The notes under the pieces were generated by a model. The model was not told the origin of the DNA. It did not search any database and saw only the letters and a program-made list of their open reading frames with translations. DNA of 64,000 nt, from the NCBI GenBank assembly GCA_047967505.1, contig CM106539.1; one strand, written 5' to 3'. The DNA is from Dipteris shenzhenensis (Eukaryota > Polypodiophyta > Polypodiopsida > Gleicheniales). Shown one piece after another: positions 31,447-41,177 of this stretch (positions are counted from its first letter, which is position 1; each line of letters opens with the position of its first letter). A program made the translations under genes and the position numbers.

Positions 31447-34284
31447 TCATCTTGGCAGACACTTCCCCATCATAATTTGTCTTACTTTTTCTAAATCATC
31501 CCATCTATCCGTTGCAAACATGTCTGCAAGCAGTACATATGTTCCAGAATCCTTCGGCTCTAGTTGAAGAACTTGTTCCGCAGCACGTCTCCCTCTACCC
31601 ATATCACCATGTAACTTGCATACTCCAAGCAAGTTCATCCAAACCAAAGCATGCTGTTGCAGTGATCTTTTGTAGATAAAACCCTCTGCTTCAGCTAGTT
31701 GTCCAGCCCTCCCAAAGAGGTCAACCATGCACCCAAAATGTTCCAATGTTGGCGTGATGTTGTGATCCTTACTCATAGAAACAAAGCAATCCTGACCCTC
31801 ATTCACAAGACCTGCATGGCTGCAGCTGGATAATAGGTTAACGAATGTGACATCGTCTGGTCTAACATTTTCCTCTAGCATTTCTTGAAAAAGTTGAAGA
31901 GCCTTCTTGCCATGCCCTTGCTGCCCATAAACTAAAATCATGACATTCCAGCTGATGACATCACGTTTACGAATTCCATTGAAAACCTGGCGTGCATCTT
32001 CCAAGGCCCCACATTTGCCATACACATTCATCAGTGCTGTTGCAACAAGAGTATCCGATAGAAGTCCACGGTCAGCAATGCATGCATGGATCTTTTTCCC
32101 TTCTGCAAGGTCTGCCAGATTGGCACACGCACCTAAAACACAGATAAAAGTGACCTGATTTGGTGTCAACCCTATGTGTTGCATTTGTCTAAAAAGCAAA
32201 AGCGCTTCTTGTGCATGCATTTGCTGGGTGTACACGGCAATCATGGCATTCCATACGGAAATTCCATATTGGTGAACCCTGCAAAAAAATCTGCTTGCCT
32301 CCTCCAAAGCCACACACTTGCCATACATACTCACAAGGGCACTTTCCAAAACATCTGACTCCAATCCATCCCCCACAATGCGTGTATGAACCAACTTACC
32401 CTCTGCTAATGCTGCAGGGTTGGCACATCCACTCAAAGCACCAAGGTAGGTTGCCTTATCTGGCTTGAAACCTTCCTCCTGCATTTTCCTGAAAAGTTGC
32501 AATACTTGATTCCCCTGTCCCTGCTGAGCATGGGCAGCCATGATGGCATTCCAGGTAACTACACTGCGTTGCTGCAATTTGTCAAACAGAGAGCGTCCAG
32601 CCTCCAAAGCTCCGCACTTGCCATACATGCTGATCAGGGCATTCCCAACAACATCAGCCACACATCCAGAATCAACAATTCGTGCATGGATGAGCTTACC
32701 CTCTTTTAGGGCTGCAAGACTCGCACAAGCTGTCAAGACACAGATAAAGGTCACCTTGTCTGGTACCCCCCCTCTCTGCAGGAATAGATGGAAAAAATTA
32801 AGGGCCTCCCTGCCATGCCCTCGTTGGGCATATACGCTAATCATGGCGTTCCAAGAGGCCAGACCATGCCGAGGCATTTTGTCAAAAAGCAGCCGTGCAG
32901 ACTTAAAAGCTTCACGCTTGCCATAAGTATTGAGTAGGGCAGTCCCCACCACTATATCTGACTCAAAGCCAGCGTCGACAATAGATGCATGGATAAGCTC
33001 AATCTCTGCTAAGCAAGCCGAGCTTGAACATGCAGGCAAAACACTGAGAAAAGTGACTTTATCTGGCTTGACACCTTCCTCCTGCATCCTCTGAAAGACT
33101 TTCAGGGCATCGCTGCCATCCAATTCCTGGGCATAAGTTGAAATCATTGCATTCCACGAGGCCACGTCATGGTGCTGCATTTTGTCAAACACAGCTTTTG
33201 CTTCCTCTGTTTTCCCGCATTTGCCATACATTGTAATAAGTGCGTTACCCAGGACAACGTCCGACTCAAATCCACAATCGCGAATGTATGCATGGATGAT
33301 CCTGCCTTCAGCTAAGCCTTCCAAACTTGCGCATGCACTGACAATAGTGACGAATGTCACTTTGTCAGGCTTCACACCGTGCTGCTGCATTTTGAAAAAG
33401 TGCTCAAGTGCCTGCCTGCCGTGGCCTTGCTGGAAATATGCTGCTATGATGACATTCCAGGAGACTGTGTCGCAGGGATGCATTTTGTCAAAAATTCTAT
33501 GTGCAGGCTCCAGGACACCACACTTGCCATACATATTTACAAGCGCCGTACCCACTAAAGGATCCGTCTCAAATCCACGATCGATAATGCATGCATGGAT
33601 CACCTTCCCCTCTTGTAAAGCTCCCGGATTGGCACAGGATCGCAGCGTGCAAATGAAGGTTATTTTATCCGGTTTCATGCCCTGCTGCTCCATTTCTCTA
33701 AGGAGCTGAAGTACTATGTTGCTGTGGCCATGCTGTGCGTACGCACTTATCATAGAATTCCAGGAAACGAGATCCCGCTGTTGCATTCTGTCAAAAACTG
33801 ATCGTGCATCGGCGAGGGCCAAACTTTTGCCATAGAGACTAATGAGGAGGTTGGCCTCAAATGTATTTCGTAGAGCTTGTTCTGGGGGTGCATTGTCACG
33901 AACGAGAGAACCCAGATGACTCCGTGGTCGCTTCACAGAGTAAGGAAACACAGGGGCGAAAGCTTGTAGGTAAAAATTGTGCTGCGAGGGGTCTATCCTG
34001 TGTGGAGAACACATTCCAAGTGGAATCTGGGCAGACCAAGGGGTTGAACCAACAGGGAATTGCTTCTCTCCTACGAGGATGCCTTTCCATAGCTGATAGC
34101 AATTGCGTACACGCTTAGAGCTGGTTCCCGCGATCGCTTGCTTTGGCAAATTTGCCAAAGGCCTGGCAAATGTTTGCCAGGGGTGGCAAACGTTCCCACG
34201 CTCTGCATTGGCCTGCAATTGGGTCCTTCCTGTCTGCTGCAAGCAACCAGCGAATTCTCCCGCGAGCAGCCAGCAGCGCTGCAA
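31447..34284 (-). CDS. PLS-class pentatricopeptide repeat protein with truncated E domain
   Basis: Intronless 945-codon frame. After a divergent N terminus (residues 1-135), seven PLS triplets of about 100 residues follow, each with ALVNMYGKCG-, SWNAMI- and PDKVTF-type signatures. An E-type motif follows (HALVWMNLLGVCKLHGDM to the C terminus). PLS proteins of this kind bind organelle RNA and usually serve C-to-U editing, with a C-terminal DYW deaminase in cis or trans. No DYW is present. The stop is TGA directly after MMGKCLPR, and the same frame continues beyond it with E/E+-like text (VEVDDRV) before a second TGA. That suggests an arginine CGA to TGA mutation, or a naturally shortened protein. 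The first 90 residues cross a palindrome-rich stretch; Met91 may be the real start. It is the only likely host gene here, possibly a recent pseudogene. Confidence 0.85.
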   Translation of the reverse strand: MQRCWLLAGEFAGCLQQTGRTQLQANAERGNVCHPWQTFARPLANLPKQAIAGTSSKRVRNCYQLWKGILVGEKQFPVGSTPWSAQIPLGMCSPHRIDPSQHNFYLQAFAPVFPYSVKRPRSHLGSLVRDNAPPEQALRNTFEANLLISLYGKSLALADARSVFDRMQQRDLVSWNSMISAYAQHGHSNIVLQLLREMEQQGMKPDKITFICTLRSCANPGALQEGKVIHACIIDRGFETDPLVGTALVNMYGKCGVLEPAHRIFDKMHPCDTVSWNVIIAAYFQQGHGRQALEHFFKMQQHGVKPDKVTFVTIVSACASLEGLAEGRIIHAYIRDCGFESDVVLGNALITMYGKCGKTEEAKAVFDKMQHHDVASWNAMISTYAQELDGSDALKVFQRMQEEGVKPDKVTFLSVLPACSSSACLAEIELIHASIVDAGFESDIVVGTALLNTYGKREAFKSARLLFDKMPRHGLASWNAMISVYAQRGHGREALNFFHLFLQRGGVPDKVTFICVLTACASLAALKEGKLIHARIVDSGCVADVVGNALISMYGKCGALEAGRSLFDKLQQRSVVTWNAIMAAHAQQGQGNQVLQLFRKMQEEGFKPDKATYLGALSGCANPAALAEGKLVHTRIVGDGLESDVLESALVSMYGKCVALEEASRFFCRVHQYGISVWNAMIAVYTQQMHAQEALLLFRQMQHIGLTPNQVTFICVLGACANLADLAEGKKIHACIADRGLLSDTLVATALMNVYGKCGALEDARQVFNGIRKRDVISWNVMILVYGQQGHGKKALQLFQEMLEENVRPDDVTFVNLLSSCSHAGLVNEGQDCFVSMSKDHNITPTLEHFGCMVDLFGRAGQLAEAEGFIYKRSLQQHALVWMNLLGVCKLHGDMGRGRRAAEQVLQLEPKDSGTYVLLADMFATDRWDDLEKVRQIMMGKCLPR
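34141..34181. repeat. Two adjacent perfect or near-perfect palindromes
   Basis: CTTTGGCAAATTTGCCAAAG (34141-34160) is a perfect 20-bp palindrome. The next 20 bases (34162-34181) are palindromic except for the central TG. A weaker third one (GTGGCAAACGTTCCCAC) follows. They lie in the doubtful N-terminal part of the PPR frame. Confidence 0.9.
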
Positions 34285-34612
34285 ACTCTCCCGCGGATGG
34301 CATTTGCGTGCTCTGATTCTCTCTGTTTGCCCGGCCTGTTTTCATCGCAGCTGCTCCTCAAAGGCCACTCCTTCAACATGCTGCTCGCGTCTTGCACCTT
34401 CTGGCTCCTCGAACGGTCCTGAAACAGCATCTCGCCATCGCATGTTGATTATTGAAATTGCAACAAGTCGATTGAATTGCACAAGGGTCTCACTTTGAGA
34501 CTTCGTTTTATCACACATTTCCACATCGCCAATCGACCACTACTTATGCACAAAATTCACACCGAACACAACACACACTCAAGCTGCCAAGCCCACCACA
34601 TACTACATCAAC
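34285..34612. other. Upstream region of the PPR gene
   Basis: Presumed promoter and 5' leader of the minus-strand PPR gene. I see no clear TATA box. Short frames on both strands have no known motif. Confidence 0.4.
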
Positions 34613-35542
34613 TCATCTCACAACCCGTCCGACCGCAGCATACCCAACATTCATGTGATCGAGCAACGGATCATTCATGTCCCGCTCAAGAACTTGATCA
34701 CGCTCCTGGTCAGAGTCTAGGGTCAAGTTGTGCAATATGCAACTTGCATGTATGAGCTTCAGCAAATGGGCCACATCATCATTCTTAATTGGGTACATGA
34801 GCACCTTCCAAGTGTTCTTCAAGCGTGCTCCACCACAATGAGTGTCGAGGAACACAGGAAATTAGACTCTGCCCGCATTGCATCCCCATGCAAACGGTCA
34901 CGCCTGAATGGTACCATCAACCAGGGTAGCAAAGGGTACCCCCCATCACCACCGACATACTCTCTGAAGCAGTGCCTTCCAACGGTGATGGGAGCACCGC
35001 CCAAATGCTCGACAGCTTGGCACTTTCGAAAGAAGGCACTATTATAGAGGACTCTCGTCGTTATTGCATCCACGCCACCTTGCAAAAATGTCCATGAATC
35101 GCATATTGGAGTCCACAATTGCTTGCAATATAGTTCTTATCGTTGTCGTACCAGTATGTGTTGTTCTCATTTGGTGGCACATCCAAGAGAATATGTGTGT
35201 AATCAATAGATCCACAACAATTCGGAAACCCATGAAGAGCATGAAAACCAACCAATATGTGTGTAATCACTAGAGCCACAACAATTCGGAAACCCATGAA
35301 GAGCATGAAGAGCCTTGACTTCGTCCATCTCAAGGTGCTCGTCTCCTCAGTGCATCAATGAACTGCCTAATAAAACGGCAAGCTGTGGACTTCCCGCAAC
35401 AAAATTTCTCAGATATGTACTTGTACTTGTGGCCAGATGAAAGGCGAAGCAAGCAAATGGAAACTTTCTTAGACCAGAAGAAAGTCTGCAAGTACAAAGT
35501 CTCAAGACATAGGCCTACTACGACTATCGGCAAGCTTTTCAA
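34613..35542 (-). pseudogene. PIF/Harbinger transposase remnant
   Basis: Minus-strand DDE transposase in pieces. From the N terminus: KVSICLLRLSSGHKYKYIS.. GKSTACRFIRQF (helix-turn-helix-like part, 35330-35542); the GFPNCCGSIDYTHI block with the first catalytic aspartate (about 35210-35180); YVGGDGGYPLLPWLMVPFR (second aspartate block, about 34960-34900); and ARLKNTWKVLMYP.. LIHASCILHNL (C-terminal block with the usual glutamate region, 34613-34855). A 64-bp duplication and several frame changes break it. No terminal inverted repeats or 3-bp target duplication were recognised. The enzyme cuts and pastes DNA elements; this one is dead. Confidence 0.85.
35191..35308. repeat. 64-bp tandem duplication in the Harbinger transposase
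   Basis: ATATGTGTGTAATCA starts at 35191 and 35255, each followed by CCACAACAATTCGGAAACCC. It duplicates the GFPNCCGS block and shifts the frame. Confidence 0.88.
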
Positions 35543-35906
35543 CTGCTACTGCAAATTGCTCCAAAGCCCCAGCAAACATTGTTTCGATTTGTAGATTCAC
35601 ATTTACGCTCTGCTGGCTCACTTCCAAAGACTCCTTCTGCATCTTGTTGCGGCTGTTCTCAGCATCTTTGAATGATTGCTCCAAGTTCACGTTCCCCTCT
35701 CTGATGCGTTGCTCTATTGTTCTCCTCTTGGTCTTGCGTCCCATCCCAGTAGAGGAGGTGGCCTTTGCTTCACCTTCTAGCACCATCAAGGTTGAACATA
35801 CATAGATGAAACAAAACGGAATGTGTCCAGAGATAGGCAAGCAGAAGTTCCAATGACAGGAGCGATGAATGAAACGAAAGCCAACGTAACTCCATGTAAA
35901 GCCCAA
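35543..35906 (-). pseudogene. Harbinger-associated accessory ORF, C-terminal part
   Basis: Immediately upstream of the transposase and in the same orientation. Reads KRRTIEQRIREGNVNLEQSF followed by a glutamine/asparagine-rich helix (QTMFAGALEQFAVAVEKL-like). Plant PIF/Harbinger elements carry a second, Myb/trihelix-like protein beside the transposase; the helical C-terminal tail fits that role by position. The Myb core itself is not visible here, so the assignment is inferred. Confidence 0.5.
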
Positions 35907-36621
35907 ATGGAAACATCAAGGTTGAACATACATAGATGAACAAAAGCAGAGGGCATAAATGATCATCATTTGATCATGCTTATTCCATAGACACTAAAGA
36001 GCACAAAGAAGCAAGAAATTACCTGGAACGAATGGTGGAGGATGACACACACACTCCCAAAGTGGAGTAGACGAAACCCGCGGGGAATATGAAGTCTGGC
36101 GAGAAAGCATCATTAGAGTGGAATTGCATCATCGATGATGCGACAATGCTCGTCATATAGCTTTGAAGTGCCGTATTGCCTGGCTAGAGAGGCCATATTT
36201 CCGTTTGCTTCGGGGTTGCAGATTTCTTGAAATGGGCACCAAGGAAGATGGTGGGCATAGGCGAGAACATGGCCAGCCTTGGCAATCGCTCGCATAATTG
36301 CCCATGCAAAAACTGGCTCTTACATGTCAAGAAGGCTACATCCACTTCTTCACATGTAAGCTTGCCCCAAATATTGCCAGTAAAACCAACCAGCTAATAA
36401 AGACTACCATGGATCTAATCAATGGATCATAGGCCATGTCGAATTTACAATCGTTGGATGAATATGGGAGCATTTGAATCTCCCACATGTGCGTAAAGAC
36501 CCTTTTAAGCTTTAGATCCGAATCTAATAGTACCACACCTACTCAACGAGACACGTGTTGCACAACCACTCAAATCACTGCCAAATGCACTAATGAAATA
36601 CTAACACATGGCCAATGCCTT
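35907..36621. other. Intergenic beside the Harbinger remnant
   Basis: A duplicated phrase AACATCAAGGTTGAACATACATAGATGAA links 35787-35810 with 35910-35940. The minus-strand frame at 36113-36295 (60 codons) could be the N-terminal part of the accessory ORF but carries no clear motif. Confidence 0.35.
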
Positions 36622-37097
36622 TGTTCATAGTTTCTTCTGAAAAGTGAAAAACACAAACACGTCTCCACTCTTGACAACAAGGTGCCGGCAGTCAGAGTCT
36701 AGTTGGAAAGTAATCGGACTACAAAAACTATCACAAGATGTATAAAAAGAACAGAGAGGAAATCTTGCAAAAGGTAGTATGCTTCTTGTATATTATGTTT
36801 TGGCAGAGAATACATCAACTCAACAACTCAAACTTTCAACAGGAGCTGATACAAGGTTTATAGCCATCCGAGATCAGTCCGACCGTTGTAAGGCAACAGT
36901 AAGTTTCAAAATGTAACAGTCATAGTCCAAAACATTATGTGGTGGATCAGGCCACTAAGGAGTGTTGTTAGGGACAGTTACAACCGTCCCTATAGTTACA
37001 AAATGATCCCACTACTTTGTTTTAGTAACTCCCCCAAAGGTGTATTTAACCTATCCCATGGTGAGTGTCCACGTGGGTGGAGGCTATGCCTTCAATA
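36622..37097 (-). repeat. Inverted copy of the Gypsy G2 LTR
   Basis: Reverse complement of 20912-21379 with moderate divergence. Read on the minus strand it begins TATTGAAGGCATAGCC and ends CTATGAACA. On the interior side the next bases on the minus strand are purine-rich (GGGAGGAGGT), suiting a 3' LTR with its polypurine tract. No primer site occurs on the other side. GCCTT and ACCTC flank it, so there is no exact target duplication. Confidence 0.85.
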
Positions 37098-37257
37098 ACC
37101 TCCTCCCACAGCAATCGACGGTTGAAAATTCGCTCCAATCGTCGCCTCGCTAATGCCCAGTCGTCATCAAAAACCGAGGCAACCAATTCTCAACGTCCAA
37201 CCAATTGCCAATGTGCCCAATTTTCTCCCAAGAATCAGCTCTTGGAGCTGATTCCCT

Positions 37258-37715
37258 ACTCCTTCCTCTCCCTCTCCACCCTTCCCTTCTCTCTCCTTCC
37301 CTTCCCTCCTCTCTCCTCATCCCTTCCTTTCCCTTCCATTCTCCCTGGCCCTCTTCCCATCAAAGTCACTAGAGCTCAAAGGGAGGATCTAGGCCGTTGG
37401 ATCAAGCTACCATAAACATCAAAAATAGTGGGCAGTTTGCCTTTCCCTCAAATTGAAGTGGAGAGTGGCGAGGCGGCAATCCACTTTAATTTGAGGGAAA
37501 GGTCTCCCCATGGCCTCTACCTATTCCTTCCCTCCCATTTTCCCTCTCCCTTCTCCTTCCCCTCCCTTCCCTCCCCCCTCCACTCCCTCCTTTTCCTCCC
37601 CCTCCACTGGCTCCCCTCCCTATTAATAGCTCTCTCTCCCTTCCTTCCATCCCATCCCCTCGCTCCCTCGCCCTCTCCCCCCATCCCCTAATTCCCTCCC
37701 CCCTCCCCTGACTGT
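37258..37715 (+). repeat. Long polypyrimidine-rich tract
   Basis: Two blocks of nearly pure C/T (about 37258-37345 and 37525-37715), built from CCCTTCC, CTCTCC and CCCTCC units, separated by a hairpin. Translating it gives serine/proline/leucine-only frames, which I do not call genes. Confidence 0.85.
37440..37502. repeat. Strong hairpin, 22-bp arms
   Basis: Arms 37440-37461 and 37481-37502 pair at 21 of 22 positions around a 19-base loop (CCTTTCCCTCAAATT against AATTTGAGGGAAAGG). Confidence 0.92.
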
Positions 37716-40302
37716 TAGTCCATGAACCAATTTTTTCAAAGGCTTCCTAATCAAGAAAGTGCAACCCAAGCACTTTTTTGGCCATCAAGGCTCTGAGGGA
37801 GATAACATAGTGGTAACTTTGACTTTTGCGACGAGACAATTATCTTTTATTAGCGACGGTAATAATTTTGGCGGAGCGGACCAGGTTGCTTATGCACAAT
37901 TGTTGCAATCATCTCAAGGGCCCTGTGTGCTATGTGTGTTTGCCATGTCAATCTACTCACTACGAGTCTGTTATTCCTCTATTGGACAATAGACTACTCT
38001 ACTCAGCCTTTCACAATAGACTACATGTGTGCAGTCATGATTAACTACTCTATAGGTGGTGCGATGATTGGGACTAGAACTGCTGTCTGCGTTGTTAGAG
38101 AACTTGTATAGCGCATACATGGTCAGAGGATTGAGATTACTCCCTATGTGTGAGGTGGCACACGGAGCAGATGAGGTCGTGCAACAGGATTGTAGAGATG
38201 ATTTGATAGACAATGTGGCAATGTGTGCAGATTTGGTTAGATGATGTGACAAAGTGAGGAAATTGTGGGCATGGCCATGTGCCTTGTGCACCATCAAAGT
38301 TGTGGTCTGTGTGTGCGCAGTCAGCTATCTTCATGTGTGGATTCAGACTGTGAAGAGATGATGTGGCGCAGGGTCAGATTGTGTGCCCTTCTTCAGTATG
38401 CGCAATGCTCTACCTATCCTACTCTGGCCCTACACACTGGCCCTACACAGTGCTCTTTCCTGTTCTAGTTCGCACAATTAGATTGTGAGGAGATGATGTG
38501 GCATGGCGGTTGCATGTACAAATTGTGTGGTGTGGAGCAAAGGGAGCGATGTGGCATGGTGGTGCAACGCGCATGATTTTATTTTGACATGTTTCTGCCC
38601 ACATCATTTGTCCATCTATAATTTCTTCTCAGTCGCTTTCTTACTTTGGAATTGCTAACATGTTGGATTCTAGTGGTGTTTAAGTTTTTTGATTGGGTTT
38701 TTACAATGCTCAAGTTGTGTTTTTACCTTTCTCTCAATTTAGAATGGTGTTAGATCAAACGGTGGAGATCTCTCTTCCATCAACCTCATCGCTTGATGGG
38801 TTTAAGAGACAAGGATGTGTGCATAAGTGTAGTTATAAGATGGGCCATCTTTATCTTCTTCTATCTATCTATCTATATCTATATTTATTAGCTATATATA
38901 TTTCCTTATTCTTGAGGTACCTCCGGGAACTTGGAGGGTAATGCCATGTTGTACCCCTCCTTGTGACACATGGCAAGCCTTGGACAAATAATCTATGAGC
39001 AAAGGATGAACCCTAGCCAGGGAGCATTTCAAATGTGGTTGTATTGCTCTTTTTCTTCCTCCCCCCCCCCTTCCTACCTTTGTCTGTTACTAGATGGCAA
39101 GCTCAGTCTTGGTGATTTCATTATAGAATTTGTGCTGAAATCCTACCAGCAAAATCCCCATAAGGTAGAACGAATGCAGGACAATCTGTGACAACCCTTG
39201 ACCGACAAACAGAGATTCCCTCACAAGGCAAAACGAATGTAGGGCCAAGAGGGAGGGAGAAGAACAACCAACATCCACAATTAGGAGAAGTGGAGTGTTG
39301 GATTTCAACAAACGGAAGAAGAAGAGAGCCAACACTTCCATGATCGATCTTTTCTTGAAAATCCAACACTTCCATTATCAATATTTTCTGGAAAAGTATT
39401 TATGTTGGCGAGGGTATGCAGAGCTTGCTAGGCCAATTGTTTATCATTATGTTGGATGAAAGGATAGGTGTCAAGATATACATTCACAGTGTTATAAGTT
39501 GAAAACAAGTGGAGTTGATTTCTCAGGCAAAAATGATTCATGATTGCATACTATCTCAAGATGATGTGGATGGAATTCGATTCTTGAGGATGGTAGTGTT
39601 CGTGATCCTTATGCACTTTCTGGGACCTCGAATATTGTCACATGTGATACTGACAACTTATGTGCACGAATGATGCATGTTTGATTTTTGTTGAGTTTCA
39701 ATCCATTTTTTTTATGAACTTTAACCACTTTGGTGTGCTTTGCCAGAATATAGTATGGGATTCATAATATCTTTGTTCTTCACACTAATCTGATGAATTG
39801 TTCGAATCTCTTTTAAATATACCTATGTTATGCATGAGTTACTTACCATCCTTATCTCCTTTCAGAAGCTGATTTGTATGGTTTCTCAAGAATTAATAGA
39901 GGTTTCTTTTCTTTACAAAAGAAAATGTTACACATGAGGCCAACCAAGCCGGAGCAATAGGCTCTTTAGCGATCCCAATCTAGCTTTACCTCCTTCATTG
40001 AAATCTCTTTTAAATTCTCCTACATTACACATGAGGCAAACCTATAGGTGTCACACCCAAAATTTCACACTGCAGATCTTTTCAGCTAATAGAAATCCTT
40101 ACATTAGTTTGCTCATCTATACTTCTCATCTACCTATTCTAAAGTCCCTTAATAATTCCAAACATATAATCGAAGCTAAGGAGAAAGGAAATTGCAAAGG
40201 CCTTCATTTTTCAATTGAGATATTCAATTGATTTCTTAGGTGAAAAGGTAGAGTACCCCAATTAAGCTAACATCAAAGAGATAGCCTTAAAAGTTCATGC
40301 AA
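37716..40302. other. Intergenic, no gene recognised
   Basis: Short frames only. Minor features: a TCTA microsatellite near 38860-38885 and a C run at 39060-39070. CGAATG(C/T)AGG occurs twice at about 39170-39245, in two near copies of an AGGGATTC/ACCGACAAA-type stretch. Confidence 0.5.
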
Positions 40303-40360
40303 AGGGGGGACTTGAACTCAAAACCTCTAATTGTCACTCATGTACCACTAAACTATAAGA
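40300..40360 (-). mobile_element. tRNA-like SINE head, minus strand
   Basis: On the minus strand TAGTTTAGTGGTA (40343-40355) fits an A box and GAGTTCAAGTCC (40308-40319) a B box, with tRNA-like spacing. No proper cloverleaf is evident, so a tRNA-derived SINE or tRNA relic is likelier than an active tRNA. Confidence 0.5.
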
Positions 40361-41176
40361 AGATATCGTAAAAGAAGTAGAGAGTATAATGGTTATAAAT
40401 TCTCACCAATCAAATACAAGAGTGGCCCGAGGGGCCTCTCCTAATAATAGAGGGACTTCCTCATTACCCTCCCCTTGCCTCTCCACCCATTCCCTCCTAC
40501 CTTTTCCACTAATTAGTCTATTTTTGAATTATTTTCAATTCGGGGAACATATTGACTCCATATTGAAAACTCATGGTGCACTGTTGCATTTCAATAGTAG
40601 GAAAAGTTAGGAACATTTCTTGACATCATGAAACCTTACAAACATTCCTTTATGTAGGATGCGGATGTCCTCTAACTACATTCATTTCCTTCACTTTCTC
40701 CAAAGCAAGGATGTGCAAATTGCATTTTAGTAGATTTAGATAGTATATGGAATTCAGGGTTTTCATTTGTTTGAGTAGACTCTGAAGTTTTACACATGTG
40801 GTACAAGTCTCAAATATTCTATCTTGAACATCATGACCAAGATCTATTGAACAATGTAAAGTTTTAGGAAATATTTCTTGCCATTGGCCTCAACATAAGA
40901 TTCCTTGATACGTAGTAACTTTGCTAGGACCTAGCTATATCTATATTTTCTTATTTTGAACTTGCCATGTGCCAAGTAAAGGGAAGTTCCATGTGCCAAG
41001 AAAAGGAGAGATTCATGTGGCAAGAGGATAATTTACTTGAAAAGAATACTTTAGTCCAATACATAGCAAACCATAGGGACACATTCCTTAAGTTGAATGG
41101 AATCAACTAATTCCAAAAGATAAGGGGTTTCATGAGTGCACATGTGATCACATGGTGTTGAGCATGGTCTCTCAAC
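40361..41176. other. Intergenic, includes the distal part of a Copia LTR
   Basis: The 3' LTR of the Copia element at 41178-42718 must occupy the right end of this stretch. Its inner boundary is TGTTGAGAGACC read leftward from 41177. I could not locate its outer end because no second copy exists in the window. Confidence 0.5.
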
Positions 41177-41177
41177 A

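Noticed and set aside
31447-31475. RNA editing of the PPR stop codon
   Set aside because: U-to-C editing that removes stops is known for organelle transcripts, and this locus looks nuclear; a second in-frame TGA follows closely, so truncation is the simpler reading.
31940-34118. Plus-strand open frames of 60-175 codons opposite the PPR gene
   Set aside because: They are antisense shadows of the repetitive PPR coding strand; the minus-strand protein has clear repeat signatures and the plus frames have none.
37065-37691. Serine/proline/leucine-rich frames (87-116 codons)
   Set aside because: Produced by the polypyrimidine tract; no domain, no codon bias.
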